From positions 4,650,001-4,714,000 of the forward strand of contig NZ_CP147846.1 in assembly GCF_037327425.1 (NCBI RefSeq): 64,000 bases of DNA. The letters are read 5' to 3'. Positions 33,587-41,605 of the stretch are shown here, piece after piece; the first letter of the stretch is position 1, and each line of letters opens with the position of its first letter. The position numbers were made by a program, and so were the translations under genes. The notes below the pieces were generated by a model. It was not told where the DNA came from and made no database searches. It was given only the letters and a program-made list of their open reading frames with translations. Source of the DNA: Rhodococcus sovatensis (GTDB lineage Bacteria; Actinomycetota; Actinomycetes; Mycobacteriales; Mycobacteriaceae).

Positions 33587-34165
33587 TCAGCGGACAATGG
33601 TGTACTCGTTGACGACGACACCGGACCCGAAAGGCGTGCTGGCGACGAGGTCGGCGCGACCGACCGCGTAGTCCCGGTCTGCGAAGATTTTCTTTCCCGA
33701 GCCCAGCAGTATCGGATTGACTTTGATGATCAGTCGGTCGATCTCGTCGATCAGCGCCGAGGCCAAAACCCCTCCTCCGGCGAGCCAGATGGCACTGCCG
33801 TTGTCCTGCTTGAGCTCTCGCACAGTCTCGACCGGGCTCCGATTCGTCACGGTTACCGCAGGTTCGACGCCGGCGCCGATGTGATCGTTCGAGAACACGT
33901 ACTGCCTCAGATGGCCGTACGGGCCGTTCGACGGGTGCGGCCGTCCGACGTCGTAGGTGTTCCACCCCATGACGACGGTGTCGAATCGCGTCAGCGGCGG
34001 TTCGAGGCCTGTCATCTGCAGACCGATCGTCGGGATCGTATCGGTGTACTCCGCCAGGATCATGTCGATGTGGTCGCCCTGTTGCGGGAACGCATCGAAG
34101 GTGTCGTCGGGCGCGGCGATGTATCCGTCGAGACTGACTGCCACGTAGTAGACCAATTCACGCAT
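33587..34165 (-). CDS. Dihydrofolate-reductase-like (RibD C-terminal) protein
   Basis: 192 aa. VYYVAVSLDGYIAAPDD opens a RibD_C/DHFR-like fold, then VVMGWNTYDVG and IWLAGGGVLASALIDEIDRL with the NADPH-binding GGG. Such small proteins are often annotated as dihydrofolate reductase family without proven activity. ATG 34165. Divergent from a TetR gene, with an ACGACA-TC-TGTCGT palindrome between. Confidence 0.85.
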   Translation of the reverse strand: MRELVYYVAVSLDGYIAAPDDTFDAFPQQGDHIDMILAEYTDTIPTIGLQMTGLEPPLTRFDTVVMGWNTYDVGRPHPSNGPYGHLRQYVFSNDHIGAGVEPAVTVTNRSPVETVRELKQDNGSAIWLAGGGVLASALIDEIDRLIIKVNPILLGSGKKIFADRDYAVGRADLVASTPFGSGVVVNEYTIVR

Positions 34166-34210
34166 GGTGTTCTCCGATCACGACGGCTGTAGTGAATGCG
34201 AACTCAGACT

Positions 34211-34224
34211 ACGACATCTGTCGT
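34211..34224. promoter_or_regulatory. TetR operator candidate
   Basis: ACGACA-TC-TGTCGT, exact 6-bp arms in the 79-bp gap between the reductase-like gene and the TetR gene. Confidence 0.55.
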
Positions 34225-34244
34225 GGTTCAGCTAGTCTTTTCGC

Positions 34245-34811
34245 ATGGCACGCAACCCTCAGCGCAGATCCGAGCTCGCCGACGCCGGTCTGCGCATACT
34301 TGCGCGGGAGGGCGCACGCGGGCTCACACACCGTGCGATAGACGAGGAAGCGAAGGTACCGAAAGGTACCAGCTCCAACTACTTTCGATCGCGATCGGAC
34401 GTCATCGCCGGCATGATCGAACGCATCGGAGATCGGCTCGCGCCCGACCCGACGATCCATCGAACACTGGCCTCGAAGACCCCGAGTCCCGAGCTGTTCG
34501 GCGACTACATGCGCGACATCGTCGCCCGATTGCTCGGCAATCGCGACATCACGCTCGCTCTGTTCGAACTCCGCCTGGAGGCATCACGGCGCCCGGAAAT
34601 CAGGGACGTTCTCGGCAGCTGGCAGCGATCCAACTTTCGCAGCGACGTCGAGTTCAACCTCGCCGCCGGCCTACCGGGCGGTGCACGCGAGGTCGCGCTC
34701 TTCCACTACGCGATCGACGGGCTGCTGTTCGATCGACTCACATACCCGATCGATCCGGACACCTCGACCGACGACATCGTGGACTCCCTCGTCGCGGGAT
34801 TGCTGCACTGA
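34245..34811 (+). CDS. TetR-family repressor
   Basis: 188 aa. LADAGLRILAREGARGLTHRAIDEEAKVPKGTSSNYFRSRSDV is the N-terminal helix-turn-helix; the C-terminal domain is of a common TetR_C type. Probable repressor of the divergent DHFR-like gene and of itself through the palindrome upstream. ATG 34245. The convergent aldehyde dehydrogenase ends 1 bp after its stop. Confidence 0.88.
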   Translation: MARNPQRRSELADAGLRILAREGARGLTHRAIDEEAKVPKGTSSNYFRSRSDVIAGMIERIGDRLAPDPTIHRTLASKTPSPELFGDYMRDIVARLLGNRDITLALFELRLEASRRPEIRDVLGSWQRSNFRSDVEFNLAAGLPGGAREVALFHYAIDGLLFDRLTYPIDPDTSTDDIVDSLVAGLLH

Positions 34812-34812
34812 C

Positions 34813-36348
34813 CTACCCGAACTCCACACCCTGAGCGAGCGGCAGCTCGTTGGAATAGTTGACCGTATTCGTCGCCCGACGCATATAGGCTTTCCATGCG
34901 TCCGAACCGGATTCGCGCCCACCACCGGTTTCCTTCTCGCCACCGAACGCACCGCCGATTTCCGCGCCCGACGGACCGATGTTGACGTTGGCAATTCCGC
35001 AGTCGGATCCCGCTGCCGACAGGAACTGCTCTGCCTCGCGTAGATCGGTCGTGAATATGGACGACGAAAGCCCCTGCGGCACATCATTGTGCAACGCGAT
35101 AGCTTCCTCGAGGGTGTCGTAGGTGAGCACATAGAGGATCGGTGCAAACGTTTCGTGTCTGACGATATCGGTCTGCGCAGGCATCGTGATGACAGTCGGC
35201 TGCACGTAATAGGCGTATTCACCGAAGATGTCGACTCGCTGACCACCGGCCCGAACGGTGCCACCCGCGCCCACCGCCGCGTCGACAGCCTTCGCGTATC
35301 CCGCAAACGCCGGGGCGTCGATCAGCGGCCCCACCAACGTGTCGGAATCCAGAGGCGAACCGATGGACAGCGATTCGTACGCTCGCGTGATGCGCTCGAC
35401 AAGTTCCTCAGCGATGGACGAGTGCGCGATGACCCTGCGCAGCGACGTACACCGTTGTCCCGCAGTGCCTGCGGCGGAGAACACTATGCCGCGCGTGGTC
35501 AGGTCGAGGTCCGCGGACGGCGTCACGATCGCAGCGTTGTTGCCCCCGAGCTCGAGCAACACTCGGCCGAATCGCTCGGCGACGCGGGGAGCGACTGCGC
35601 GGCCCATGCGCGTCGAACCGGTCGCCGACAGCAACGCCACCCGCGAATCGTCGACGAGAGCTTCACCCGCAACCCGGTCGCCGATGACGAGCTGAGCGAC
35701 CTTGGGATCGACGCCGGCCTTGGCAGCAGCCCTTTCGAACAATGCCTGGACTCCGAGCGCGGTCAACGGCGTCTTCTCCGACGGCTTCCAGATGACGGTG
35801 TCGCCGGCGACCAGGGCCAGCACCGCGTTCCACGACCAGACGGCGACCGGGAAGTTGAACGCCGTGATCACGCCGACGACGCCGAGGGGGTGCCACTGTT
35901 CCATCATGCGGTGGCCGGGTCGCTCGGTGGCGATGGTGTTTCCGTAGAGCTGGCGGGACAGACCGACCCCGAAGTCGCAGATATCGATCATTTCCTGAAC
36001 CTCACCGAGGCCCTCGGACACGATCTTGCCTGCTTCGATGGAGACAAGCGCTCCCAGATCGTCCTTGTACTCGCGTAGCAGTTCCCCGAGCTCCCGGATC
36101 AGTCCGCCGCGAACCGGTGCAGGGACCGTGGACCACCCTGCGAAGACGGATTTCGCATCGGCGATGACGGCATCGACGTCCGCAACGGTTGCCGCGGCGA
36201 GCGAGCCCAGATTGCCACCGGTGATGGGCGAACGCGCGACGATCGGCAGCTGCGACTGCGAGACGTCCAGATCGACGCTCACGCCGAGCCGATCCAGGAT
36301 CGAACGAGTCCGAACGCTCAACTCATCGTGGGTGACGGGTGAGGACAT
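34813..36348 (-). CDS. pcd: Piperideine-6-carboxylate (alpha-aminoadipate semialdehyde) dehydrogenase
   Basis: 511 aa, ALDH superfamily, ALDH7-like branch. FNFPVAVWSWNAVLAL, WKPSEKTPLTALG, general base in LELGGNNAAIV, catalytic Cys in AGQRCTSLRRV, and the ending GGRESGSDAWKAYMRRATNTVNYS, typical of alpha-aminoadipate semialdehyde dehydrogenases. It oxidises the aldehyde (or cyclic P6C) made by lysine 6-transaminase to alpha-aminoadipate. ATG 36348; divergent from lat across 145 bp. The usual Lrp-type regulator is not next to it. Confidence 0.9.
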   Translation of the reverse strand: MSSPVTHDELSVRTRSILDRLGVSVDLDVSQSQLPIVARSPITGGNLGSLAAATVADVDAVIADAKSVFAGWSTVPAPVRGGLIRELGELLREYKDDLGALVSIEAGKIVSEGLGEVQEMIDICDFGVGLSRQLYGNTIATERPGHRMMEQWHPLGVVGVITAFNFPVAVWSWNAVLALVAGDTVIWKPSEKTPLTALGVQALFERAAAKAGVDPKVAQLVIGDRVAGEALVDDSRVALLSATGSTRMGRAVAPRVAERFGRVLLELGGNNAAIVTPSADLDLTTRGIVFSAAGTAGQRCTSLRRVIAHSSIAEELVERITRAYESLSIGSPLDSDTLVGPLIDAPAFAGYAKAVDAAVGAGGTVRAGGQRVDIFGEYAYYVQPTVITMPAQTDIVRHETFAPILYVLTYDTLEEAIALHNDVPQGLSSSIFTTDLREAEQFLSAAGSDCGIANVNIGPSGAEIGGAFGGEKETGGGRESGSDAWKAYMRRATNTVNYSNELPLAQGVEFG

Positions 36349-36493
36349 GTACTTCCACCTTCCGTGTGAAGTCGAGCTGGAGCCAGACGGGGCGAGTCGG
36401 CAGCTCTTCCCAATCTAGTCGAAGGCAGTGCGACAGTAAAATTTCCTGCCATAGCCGGTTGCATACGGAATATTAACGGGTATCTTGGCAATC

Positions 36494-37858
36494 ATGACGC
36501 AGGTATTGCACTCTCCCGCCATCCCGACCGAACCCACGGTCGTCACCGAACCCACGGTCGTCCCCCCGGGTGCGGTGCATTCCACGATCGGCCGTCACAT
36601 GCTGGCGGACGGCTTTGCGATGGTGCTCGATCTGGACGCGTCGCGCGGTTCGACGCTCGTCGATGCCCGTGACGGCACCGAATACCTCGATCTGTTCACC
36701 TTCTTCGCCTCCAACGCGCTCGGAATGAACCATCCGGCGCTCGTCGAGGACGAGACGTTCAAGGCCGATCTGCTGCAGGCCGCAATGAACAAGCCGAGCA
36801 ACTCCGACATCTACACCACGGCGATGGCGCAGTTCGTCGACACCTTCGCCCGAGTCCTCGGTGATCCGCGCCTACCGCATCTCTTCTTCGTCGAAGGTGG
36901 GGCGCTGGCCGTCGAGAATGCTCTGAAGGTCGCGTTCGACTGGAAGAGCCGCTGGAACGAGGCCCACGGCATCGACCCAGCACTCGGTACCCAGGTCATG
37001 CACCTCGAGCATGCGTTTCACGGCCGTTCGGGCTACACGATGTCGCTGACGAACACCGACCCGAACAAGGTCGCACGATTCCCCAAGTTCGACTGGCCCC
37101 GCATCCCGTCGCCGTACATCCGCGCCGGTGCAGACATGGATGCACTCGAAGCCGACGCCCTCGCTGCGGCGCGACTCGCTTTCGAGGCCAACCCGCACGA
37201 CATCGCGTGTGCGATCGTCGAGCCCATCCAGGGCGAGGGCGGTGACAATCACTTCCGTCCGCAGTTTCTGCAGCAACTTCGCGATCTGTGCCACGAGTTC
37301 GACGCCCTGTTCGTCGTCGACGAGGTGCAGACCGGCGCGGGCATGACCGGAACCGCATGGGCGTTCCAGCAACTCGGTGTCGTGCCGGACGTCCTGGCGT
37401 TCGGCAAGAAGGTGCAGGTCTGCGGAGTGATGGCCGGAGGCCGCGTCGACGATGTCGAGAACAACGTATTTGCGGTGTCGTCACGCATCAACTCGACGTG
37501 GGGAGGCAACCTCACCGACATGGTGCGGGCGCGGCGAATCCTCGAGGTCGTCGAATCGGAGAATCTGATCGATCGGGCCGCAGTTCTCGGCGACGCACTT
37601 CTGCGACGCCTGCACGAGATGGCCGCTCGCCACGACATCGTGACCGAGGTGCGCGGACGAGGGTTGATGTGTGCCTTCACGCTGCCCGACGCGGCGCTGC
37701 GCGATCGGCTCGTCGACGACCTTCGCGACACCGAGCACGTACTCGCGCTTGGATGCGGCGTCAGCGCCGTACGGTTCCGACCGGCGCTGACGATGAGCGA
37801 GGCCGATCTGGAGCGGGGGGTCGAGGCGATCGAGCGGTCTCTGCACCGGCTCGTCTGA
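36494..37858 (+). CDS. lat: L-lysine 6-transaminase
   Basis: 454 aa, class III PLP aminotransferase of the Lat type known from mycobacteria and cephamycin producers. DLFTFFASNALGMNHPAL, FVEGGALAVENALKVAFDWK, HAFHGRSGYTMSLTNT, IVEPIQGEGGDNHF, FVVDEVQTGAGMTGTAW and the PLP lysine in LAFGKKVQVCG. Transfers the epsilon-amino group of lysine to 2-oxoglutarate, giving alpha-aminoadipate semialdehyde. ATG 36494; a TTG 9 nt upstream is less likely. Divergent from pcd, together forming the lysine-to-aminoadipate route. Confidence 0.93.
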   Translation: MTQVLHSPAIPTEPTVVTEPTVVPPGAVHSTIGRHMLADGFAMVLDLDASRGSTLVDARDGTEYLDLFTFFASNALGMNHPALVEDETFKADLLQAAMNKPSNSDIYTTAMAQFVDTFARVLGDPRLPHLFFVEGGALAVENALKVAFDWKSRWNEAHGIDPALGTQVMHLEHAFHGRSGYTMSLTNTDPNKVARFPKFDWPRIPSPYIRAGADMDALEADALAAARLAFEANPHDIACAIVEPIQGEGGDNHFRPQFLQQLRDLCHEFDALFVVDEVQTGAGMTGTAWAFQQLGVVPDVLAFGKKVQVCGVMAGGRVDDVENNVFAVSSRINSTWGGNLTDMVRARRILEVVESENLIDRAAVLGDALLRRLHEMAARHDIVTEVRGRGLMCAFTLPDAALRDRLVDDLRDTEHVLALGCGVSAVRFRPALTMSEADLERGVEAIERSLHRLV

Positions 37859-37972
37859 TTCGAACTGCGCGACGTCGCGCGCGTATGTATAGTTCCCCAC
37901 GCGAAAGACCGACCGGTCTTTCTTGCGGGAGCCTGCAGCGCAGGCGCCCCGCTCGCGTTGGGGAGGTCATAC

Positions 37973-38335
37973 GTGCCATATCTCGGCTTGATCATCATGA
38001 TCCTGTGGGTGTTCTGCCTGATCGACGTCATCACCGCCGACGACTCAGGTGTGCGTCACCTTCCCAAGATGATGTGGCTACTGCTGGTGATCTTCATTCC
38101 GCTCGCCGGTTCGATCGTGTGGCTGTTGGTCGGACGGCCCATCGACGGTGGCATTTGGGGCGGCGCCGGTTCTAGGCAGCGAAGCAACTCTGACTTCCCC
38201 GAGTACGACGCGAAGCCGGGCCGAGCCGTCGCAACCAGCCCCGATGCCGACGAGGAATTCCTGCGCCAATGCCGGGCTCGCGCCGAAGAGCAGCGTCGGG
38301 CAGCGCGGAACCAGAAAGACTCGGAAGACAACTAG
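37973..38335 (+). CDS. PLDc_N-domain membrane protein
   Basis: 120 aa. Two membrane helices (PYLGLIIMILWVFCLIDVI and MMWLLLVIFIPLAGSIVWLLVG) form the phospholipase D nuclease N-terminal (PLDc_N) domain, followed by a charged tail (EEFLRQCRARAEEQRRAARNQ). Function unknown. GTG 37973 follows GGGGAGG at 37960-37966. Ends before dispersed palindrome copy 4. Confidence 0.8.
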   Translation: MPYLGLIIMILWVFCLIDVITADDSGVRHLPKMMWLLLVIFIPLAGSIVWLLVGRPIDGGIWGGAGSRQRSNSDFPEYDAKPGRAVATSPDADEEFLRQCRARAEEQRRAARNQKDSEDN

Positions 38336-38368
38336 CTCCGCCGCAGCCGGGCCAAGGCGGCTCCGCCG

Positions 38369-38414
38369 CAGTGGCACGGTTAAGTGCGTTCCGATGCACT
38401 CATTCGTGCCACTG
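38369..38414. repeat. Dispersed 45-bp palindrome, copy 4
   Basis: Ends CAGTGGCACGGTTAAGTGC and GCACTCATTCGTGCCACTG around a GTTCCGAT loop, with a few mismatches. Flanks GGCGGCTCCGCCG and GGGTGGAACC. It overlaps the 3' end of the convergent ABC ATPase gene and supplies its last codons and stop. Confidence 0.85.
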
Positions 38415-39189
38415 AGGGTGGAACCCGCCTTCTCCGGTACGTGACCTGGGGATACGTACCAGTGTCGTCGAGCCCTACGTCGGCCTGCACGTTGTACACA
38501 TCCTGAACGAGTTCTTTCGTGATCACCTCCGCCGGAGTCCCGACGGCCACGATCGTGCCCTCGCGAAGCACCACGATGCGGCCGCAGAACATCGCCGCCA
38601 GATTCAAGTCGTGCAACGCGATGAAACTCGTCAACGGCAGATCCGACACCAACGCCAGGATGTCCAATTGATGTTGGATGTCGAGGTGATTGGTCGGCTC
38701 GTCGAGCAGTAACTCCGTCGGCTCCTGAGCCAGAGCCCGCGCAATCTGAACGCGCTGCCTCTCTCCGCCGGACAGTGTGTGCCACATCCGATGAGATTTC
38801 GACGTCATCCCGGTCTGTTCGAGCGCACGCGCGACAGCGCGAGCGTCCACCGCCGAATCACCGCCGAACATGCCCTGGTGCGGGATCCGCCCCAAACTCA
38901 CCACGCCCTGCACCGAAATGTCGACGTCGGTGTCCGAGTGCTGATCGACCATCGCGATCCGTCGCGCTATCTGCCTACGTCGCATCGACTTCATCGCCGA
39001 GCCGTCCAGTGTCACCGTCCCCTCGTCGGGTGCGACGATGCCCGCCAAAATTCGTAGCAGCGAGGACTTTCCCGATCCGTTGGGTCCGATCAGGCCCACC
39101 GTCTCACCGGGCTTCGGGTCGAAGTCGACGCCGCCGAGGATCGACTGCGAACCCCTCGACCAGTGAATTCCGTTGGCTCGAATAGTCAT
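38380..39189 (-). CDS. ABC importer ATPase, corrinoid/siderophore type (BtuD-like)
   Basis: 269 aa. Walker A GPNGSGKSS, Q-loop in RRIAMVDQHS, signature LSGGERQRVQIARAL, Walker B LLLDEPTNHLDI, H-loop in FIALHDLNLAAM. This is the Fec/Btu/Fhu branch of importer ATPases. ATG 39189 overlaps the permease stop. The last residues (about PPSVARMSASERT) are encoded by palindrome copy 4, suggesting the original C-terminus was replaced. Substrate inferred as cobalamin from the riboswitch upstream of the operon. Confidence 0.85.
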   Translation of the reverse strand: MTIRANGIHWSRGSQSILGGVDFDPKPGETVGLIGPNGSGKSSLLRILAGIVAPDEGTVTLDGSAMKSMRRRQIARRIAMVDQHSDTDVDISVQGVVSLGRIPHQGMFGGDSAVDARAVARALEQTGMTSKSHRMWHTLSGGERQRVQIARALAQEPTELLLDEPTNHLDIQHQLDILALVSDLPLTSFIALHDLNLAAMFCGRIVVLREGTIVAVGTPAEVITKELVQDVYNVQADVGLDDTGTYPQVTYRRRRVPPSVARMSASERT

Positions 39190-40208
39190 CGAGTCCTCCG
39201 CATCCGGTACAGAATCATCGCAAATGCAGGTACGCCGATCAGCGCAGTCACCACTCCGACCGGAATCTCCTGCGGTTGAAAGACAGTTCGCGCGACTGCA
39301 TCGACCCACACCATGAAGATGGCTCCGACGAGCACCGTCGTCGGCAGCAGTCTGCGGTGGGCGGCTCCGACTAGGAATCGTGCCGCGTGCGGTAGGACGA
39401 GGCCGACGAATCCGATGGCGCCCGCGGCACTGACGAGCGTCGCGGTAATCAAGGCCGTGAGCACGAGCAGCAATAGCCGAATCCACTTCACCGACACACC
39501 GAGGGTGGCTGCGGCATCGTTACCGAACGTGAAGGCGTCGAGCGCAGACGAGTACAGAAGACATATGACAATGCCTACGGCACAGACGAATCCACACATC
39601 GCGACATCTGCCCAGTCTGCGCCGGCGAGCGAACCGAGCAGCCAGAACAGAATCCCACGCGTCTGCTCGGCGTCCGCCGATGAGATTACGATGAACGAGG
39701 TCAGCGCCGAGAAGAGCTGAGTGCCTGCGACTCCGGCGAGAACTACTCGATCTGTACCGCCTCCGGCTCCTGCTGCAAGCAACATCACCAGTACGAACGA
39801 AAACACTGCGCCGAAGAACGCACCTGTGGACAAGGACAACACACCGCTGCCGATACCGAGCACCGCCACCAGCACGGCACCCGTCGAGGCGCCCGAAGAG
39901 ATGCCGAGAACGAACGGATCCGCCAGTGGATTACGAAGCAGCGACTGCATGATCGCCCCGCACAACGCCAGACCGGCACCGCAGATCGCAGCCAGCAGAG
40001 TTCGAGGAAGCCGAAGTTCCCAGACGATGCCGTCCTTGATTCGGCTCACGTTCGAGTTCCCGAACCCCAGGTGCTCGAGCACGATGCGATACACATCGGA
40101 CACCGACAGATTCGCCGGACCGATCGTGATCGCGAACGCGATCGACAGCGTCAGAACTACGGAACCGACAAGCAGCAACGGCAGCAGAAGGCTCCGCCTG
40201 GCTGTCAA
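39186..40208 (-). CDS. ABC importer permease, FecCD/BtuC family
   Basis: 340 aa with about nine to ten membrane helices. LRLPRTLLAAICGAGLALCG, then QSLLRNPLADPFVLGISSGA, is the FecCD signature; LGVSVKWIRLLLLVLTALIT and IGFVGLVLPHAARFLVG (contact helix for the ATPase) follow. TTG 40208 overlaps the substrate-binding protein stop (TTGA); any ATG-initiated longer form would be in the wrong part of the upstream gene. Middle gene of a three-gene importer operon under a cobalamin riboswitch. Confidence 0.87.
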   Translation of the reverse strand: MTARRSLLLPLLLVGSVVLTLSIAFAITIGPANLSVSDVYRIVLEHLGFGNSNVSRIKDGIVWELRLPRTLLAAICGAGLALCGAIMQSLLRNPLADPFVLGISSGASTGAVLVAVLGIGSGVLSLSTGAFFGAVFSFVLVMLLAAGAGGGTDRVVLAGVAGTQLFSALTSFIVISSADAEQTRGILFWLLGSLAGADWADVAMCGFVCAVGIVICLLYSSALDAFTFGNDAAATLGVSVKWIRLLLLVLTALITATLVSAAGAIGFVGLVLPHAARFLVGAAHRRLLPTTVLVGAIFMVWVDAVARTVFQPQEIPVGVVTALIGVPAFAMILYRMRRTR

Positions 40209-41242
40209 TTCGCCAAGCCCCAGCCCTGCAGTGCGGCCGCCACCTTTTCGACGCCGTCGACTGTGCGGATCGACGGGTTCAGATCGGCGCCGTTGACGAC
40301 GATATAGCGCTTGTCGACGACCGCCTGCAGTCTCTGCGTCACCGGATCGGACTCGAGAAACTCGATCTTCGAATCGAGGGCGTCGCCGGCCAGTGTGCGA
40401 CGGCTCAGATCGGCGAGCACGAATGCGGTGGGGTTGCGATCCGCGACCGACTCCCAACTCACCTGAGGCCATTCGTCGGTGGTGTCGGAGTAGATGTTCT
40501 GTGCGCCGACCGAATTGGTGATGATGCCGGAGGATCCGCAGCAACCGGCCATGTACGGGGTCGCGGTGTCGGCGAACCAGTAGACCAGCGAGGTGCCGGA
40601 TGCCGTGACCGCCCCCGATGCCGCATCGAAGCGATCCTGCAGTTCACCGATGAAGCGCTCGCCGCGTTCACGTACGTCGAAGATGGCCGCGAGATCGCGA
40701 ATCTCCTGATAGACCGTGGCTATTTCGAGGGGATCGGTCCGCGCCCCGTCGGAGTTGACGCTCTCGTCGGTCTTGCCATTGCAGTCCGTCGGCGAGAGAT
40801 AGTTGGGGACGCCGAGTTGCTCGAACTGACTGCGATCGGCGACGCCCCCCGGGCCGAGCGTGCCGCCGAACGACGCCGACACGAAGTCCGGTTCGGCGTC
40901 GAGGACGACCTCGAGGGCAGGCTTGTTGTCCGCCAGACGCGGAACTTTGGCATTGTCCGACGCCAAGTTGTCGCGAACCGGATCGGTCCACGTCGCGGTT
41001 CCGACCATCCGATCAGCGAGCCCGAGGCTCAGCAAGATCTCGGTCGAACTCTGATTGAGCGAGACCGCACGCTGCGGAGGAGCGTCGACGACGACATCCT
41101 GCCCGCAGTTGGTGATGGTCAGCGGGTAGTTGGAGTTGTCGTCGGTTGTCTGGGCTTCGGTGGTCGTCGAGCCCGAGGAGCAGCTCGACAGGATCATCGC
41201 CGCTGCGAGTGCAACGACGGACAGGGAGGTGCGCTTGGCCAT
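40205..41242 (-). CDS. Substrate-binding lipoprotein of a corrinoid ABC importer (BtuF-like)
   Basis: 345 aa. Lipoprotein signal ending at ILSSC (lipobox), Thr/Ser linker, then a class III periplasmic-binding fold (RAVSLNQSSTEILLSLGLADRMVG) typical of Fe-siderophore and B12 binding proteins. A CC pair (MAGCCGSSG) and N-terminal ITNCGQ could form a disulfide. The cobalamin riboswitch in the leader makes cobalamin or another corrinoid the likely ligand, rather than a siderophore. First gene of the importer operon. Confidence 0.83.
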   Translation of the reverse strand: MAKRTSLSVVALAAAMILSSCSSGSTTTEAQTTDDNSNYPLTITNCGQDVVVDAPPQRAVSLNQSSTEILLSLGLADRMVGTATWTDPVRDNLASDNAKVPRLADNKPALEVVLDAEPDFVSASFGGTLGPGGVADRSQFEQLGVPNYLSPTDCNGKTDESVNSDGARTDPLEIATVYQEIRDLAAIFDVRERGERFIGELQDRFDAASGAVTASGTSLVYWFADTATPYMAGCCGSSGIITNSVGAQNIYSDTTDEWPQVSWESVADRNPTAFVLADLSRRTLAGDALDSKIEFLESDPVTQRLQAVVDKRYIVVNGADLNPSIRTVDGVEKVAAALQGWGLAN

Positions 41243-41267
41243 GAGAAGGGCGGGAACTTCCTACTAG

Positions 41268-41432
41268 GGGCTCGTCTCGCGGAGCCTTGATCGAAAGATC
41301 GTGGTGAGCAAGCGATCGGACTTCTGTTCGTGAACGAGACAGTTACCGTTGCGCGTCAGTCCCGGATTCGCACCGGGTTCCCTTGCACCCCACGTGACCG
41401 CGCGAGCGGTCCGAGGGTGACCTTATCCTGCC
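41268..41432 (-). promoter_or_regulatory. Cobalamin riboswitch
   Basis: On the minus strand the leader contains AAGGGAACCCGGTGCGAATC then CGGGACTGACGCGCAACGGT, matching the conserved core of adenosylcobalamin riboswitches (GGTG loop, TCC, and the ACGGT/CGCGCAACGGT variant common in actinobacteria). A GGCTC/GAGCC hairpin lies near its 3' end, upstream of the binding-protein ATG, and may control translation. No T-run is present, so translational control is more likely than termination. Boundaries are approximate. Confidence 0.88.
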
Positions 41433-41455
41433 GCGGGTGTGTACAGTAAGCGGCC

Positions 41456-41503
41456 ATGTACGCGAACCGCTCCGTAGCAGGATCATGGTGGTGGCGCTCC
41501 TAG
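41456..41503 (+). CDS. trpL: trp leader peptide (three tandem Trp codons)
   Basis: ATG 41456 to TAG 41503 encodes MYANRSVAGSWWWRS: three consecutive TGG codons near the end of a 15-aa peptide, the classic trp attenuation leader. A TACAGT -10-like hexamer at 41442-41447 would start transcription only a few nt before the ATG, so it may be leaderless. Downstream are a GGTGGCGC/GCGCCCACACC hairpin overlapping the Trp codons and a terminator hairpin. The strand CACCTCG (41511-41517) can pair with CGAGGTG in the terminator, giving the alternative structure. Confidence 0.85.
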   Translation: MYANRSVAGSWWWRS

Positions 41504-41531
41504 GCGCCCACACCTCGCGTATTTCTACCTG

Positions 41532-41558
41532 TGGCCGCCTTTCGAGGTGGCCATTTTT
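41532..41558 (+). terminator. trp attenuator terminator
   Basis: TGGCCGCCT, loop TTCG, AGGTGGCCA, then TTTTT: a 9-bp stem (one G-U) with a UUCG tetraloop and a five-T tail, an unusually classic intrinsic terminator for this GC content. Lies 29 nt after the leader stop and 48 nt before the trpEG ATG. Confidence 0.9.
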
Positions 41559-41605
41559 CATGTCCTGGTCACTCTCGAAGTCCGTTCTCACCCGAGAGGC
41601 ATTCG

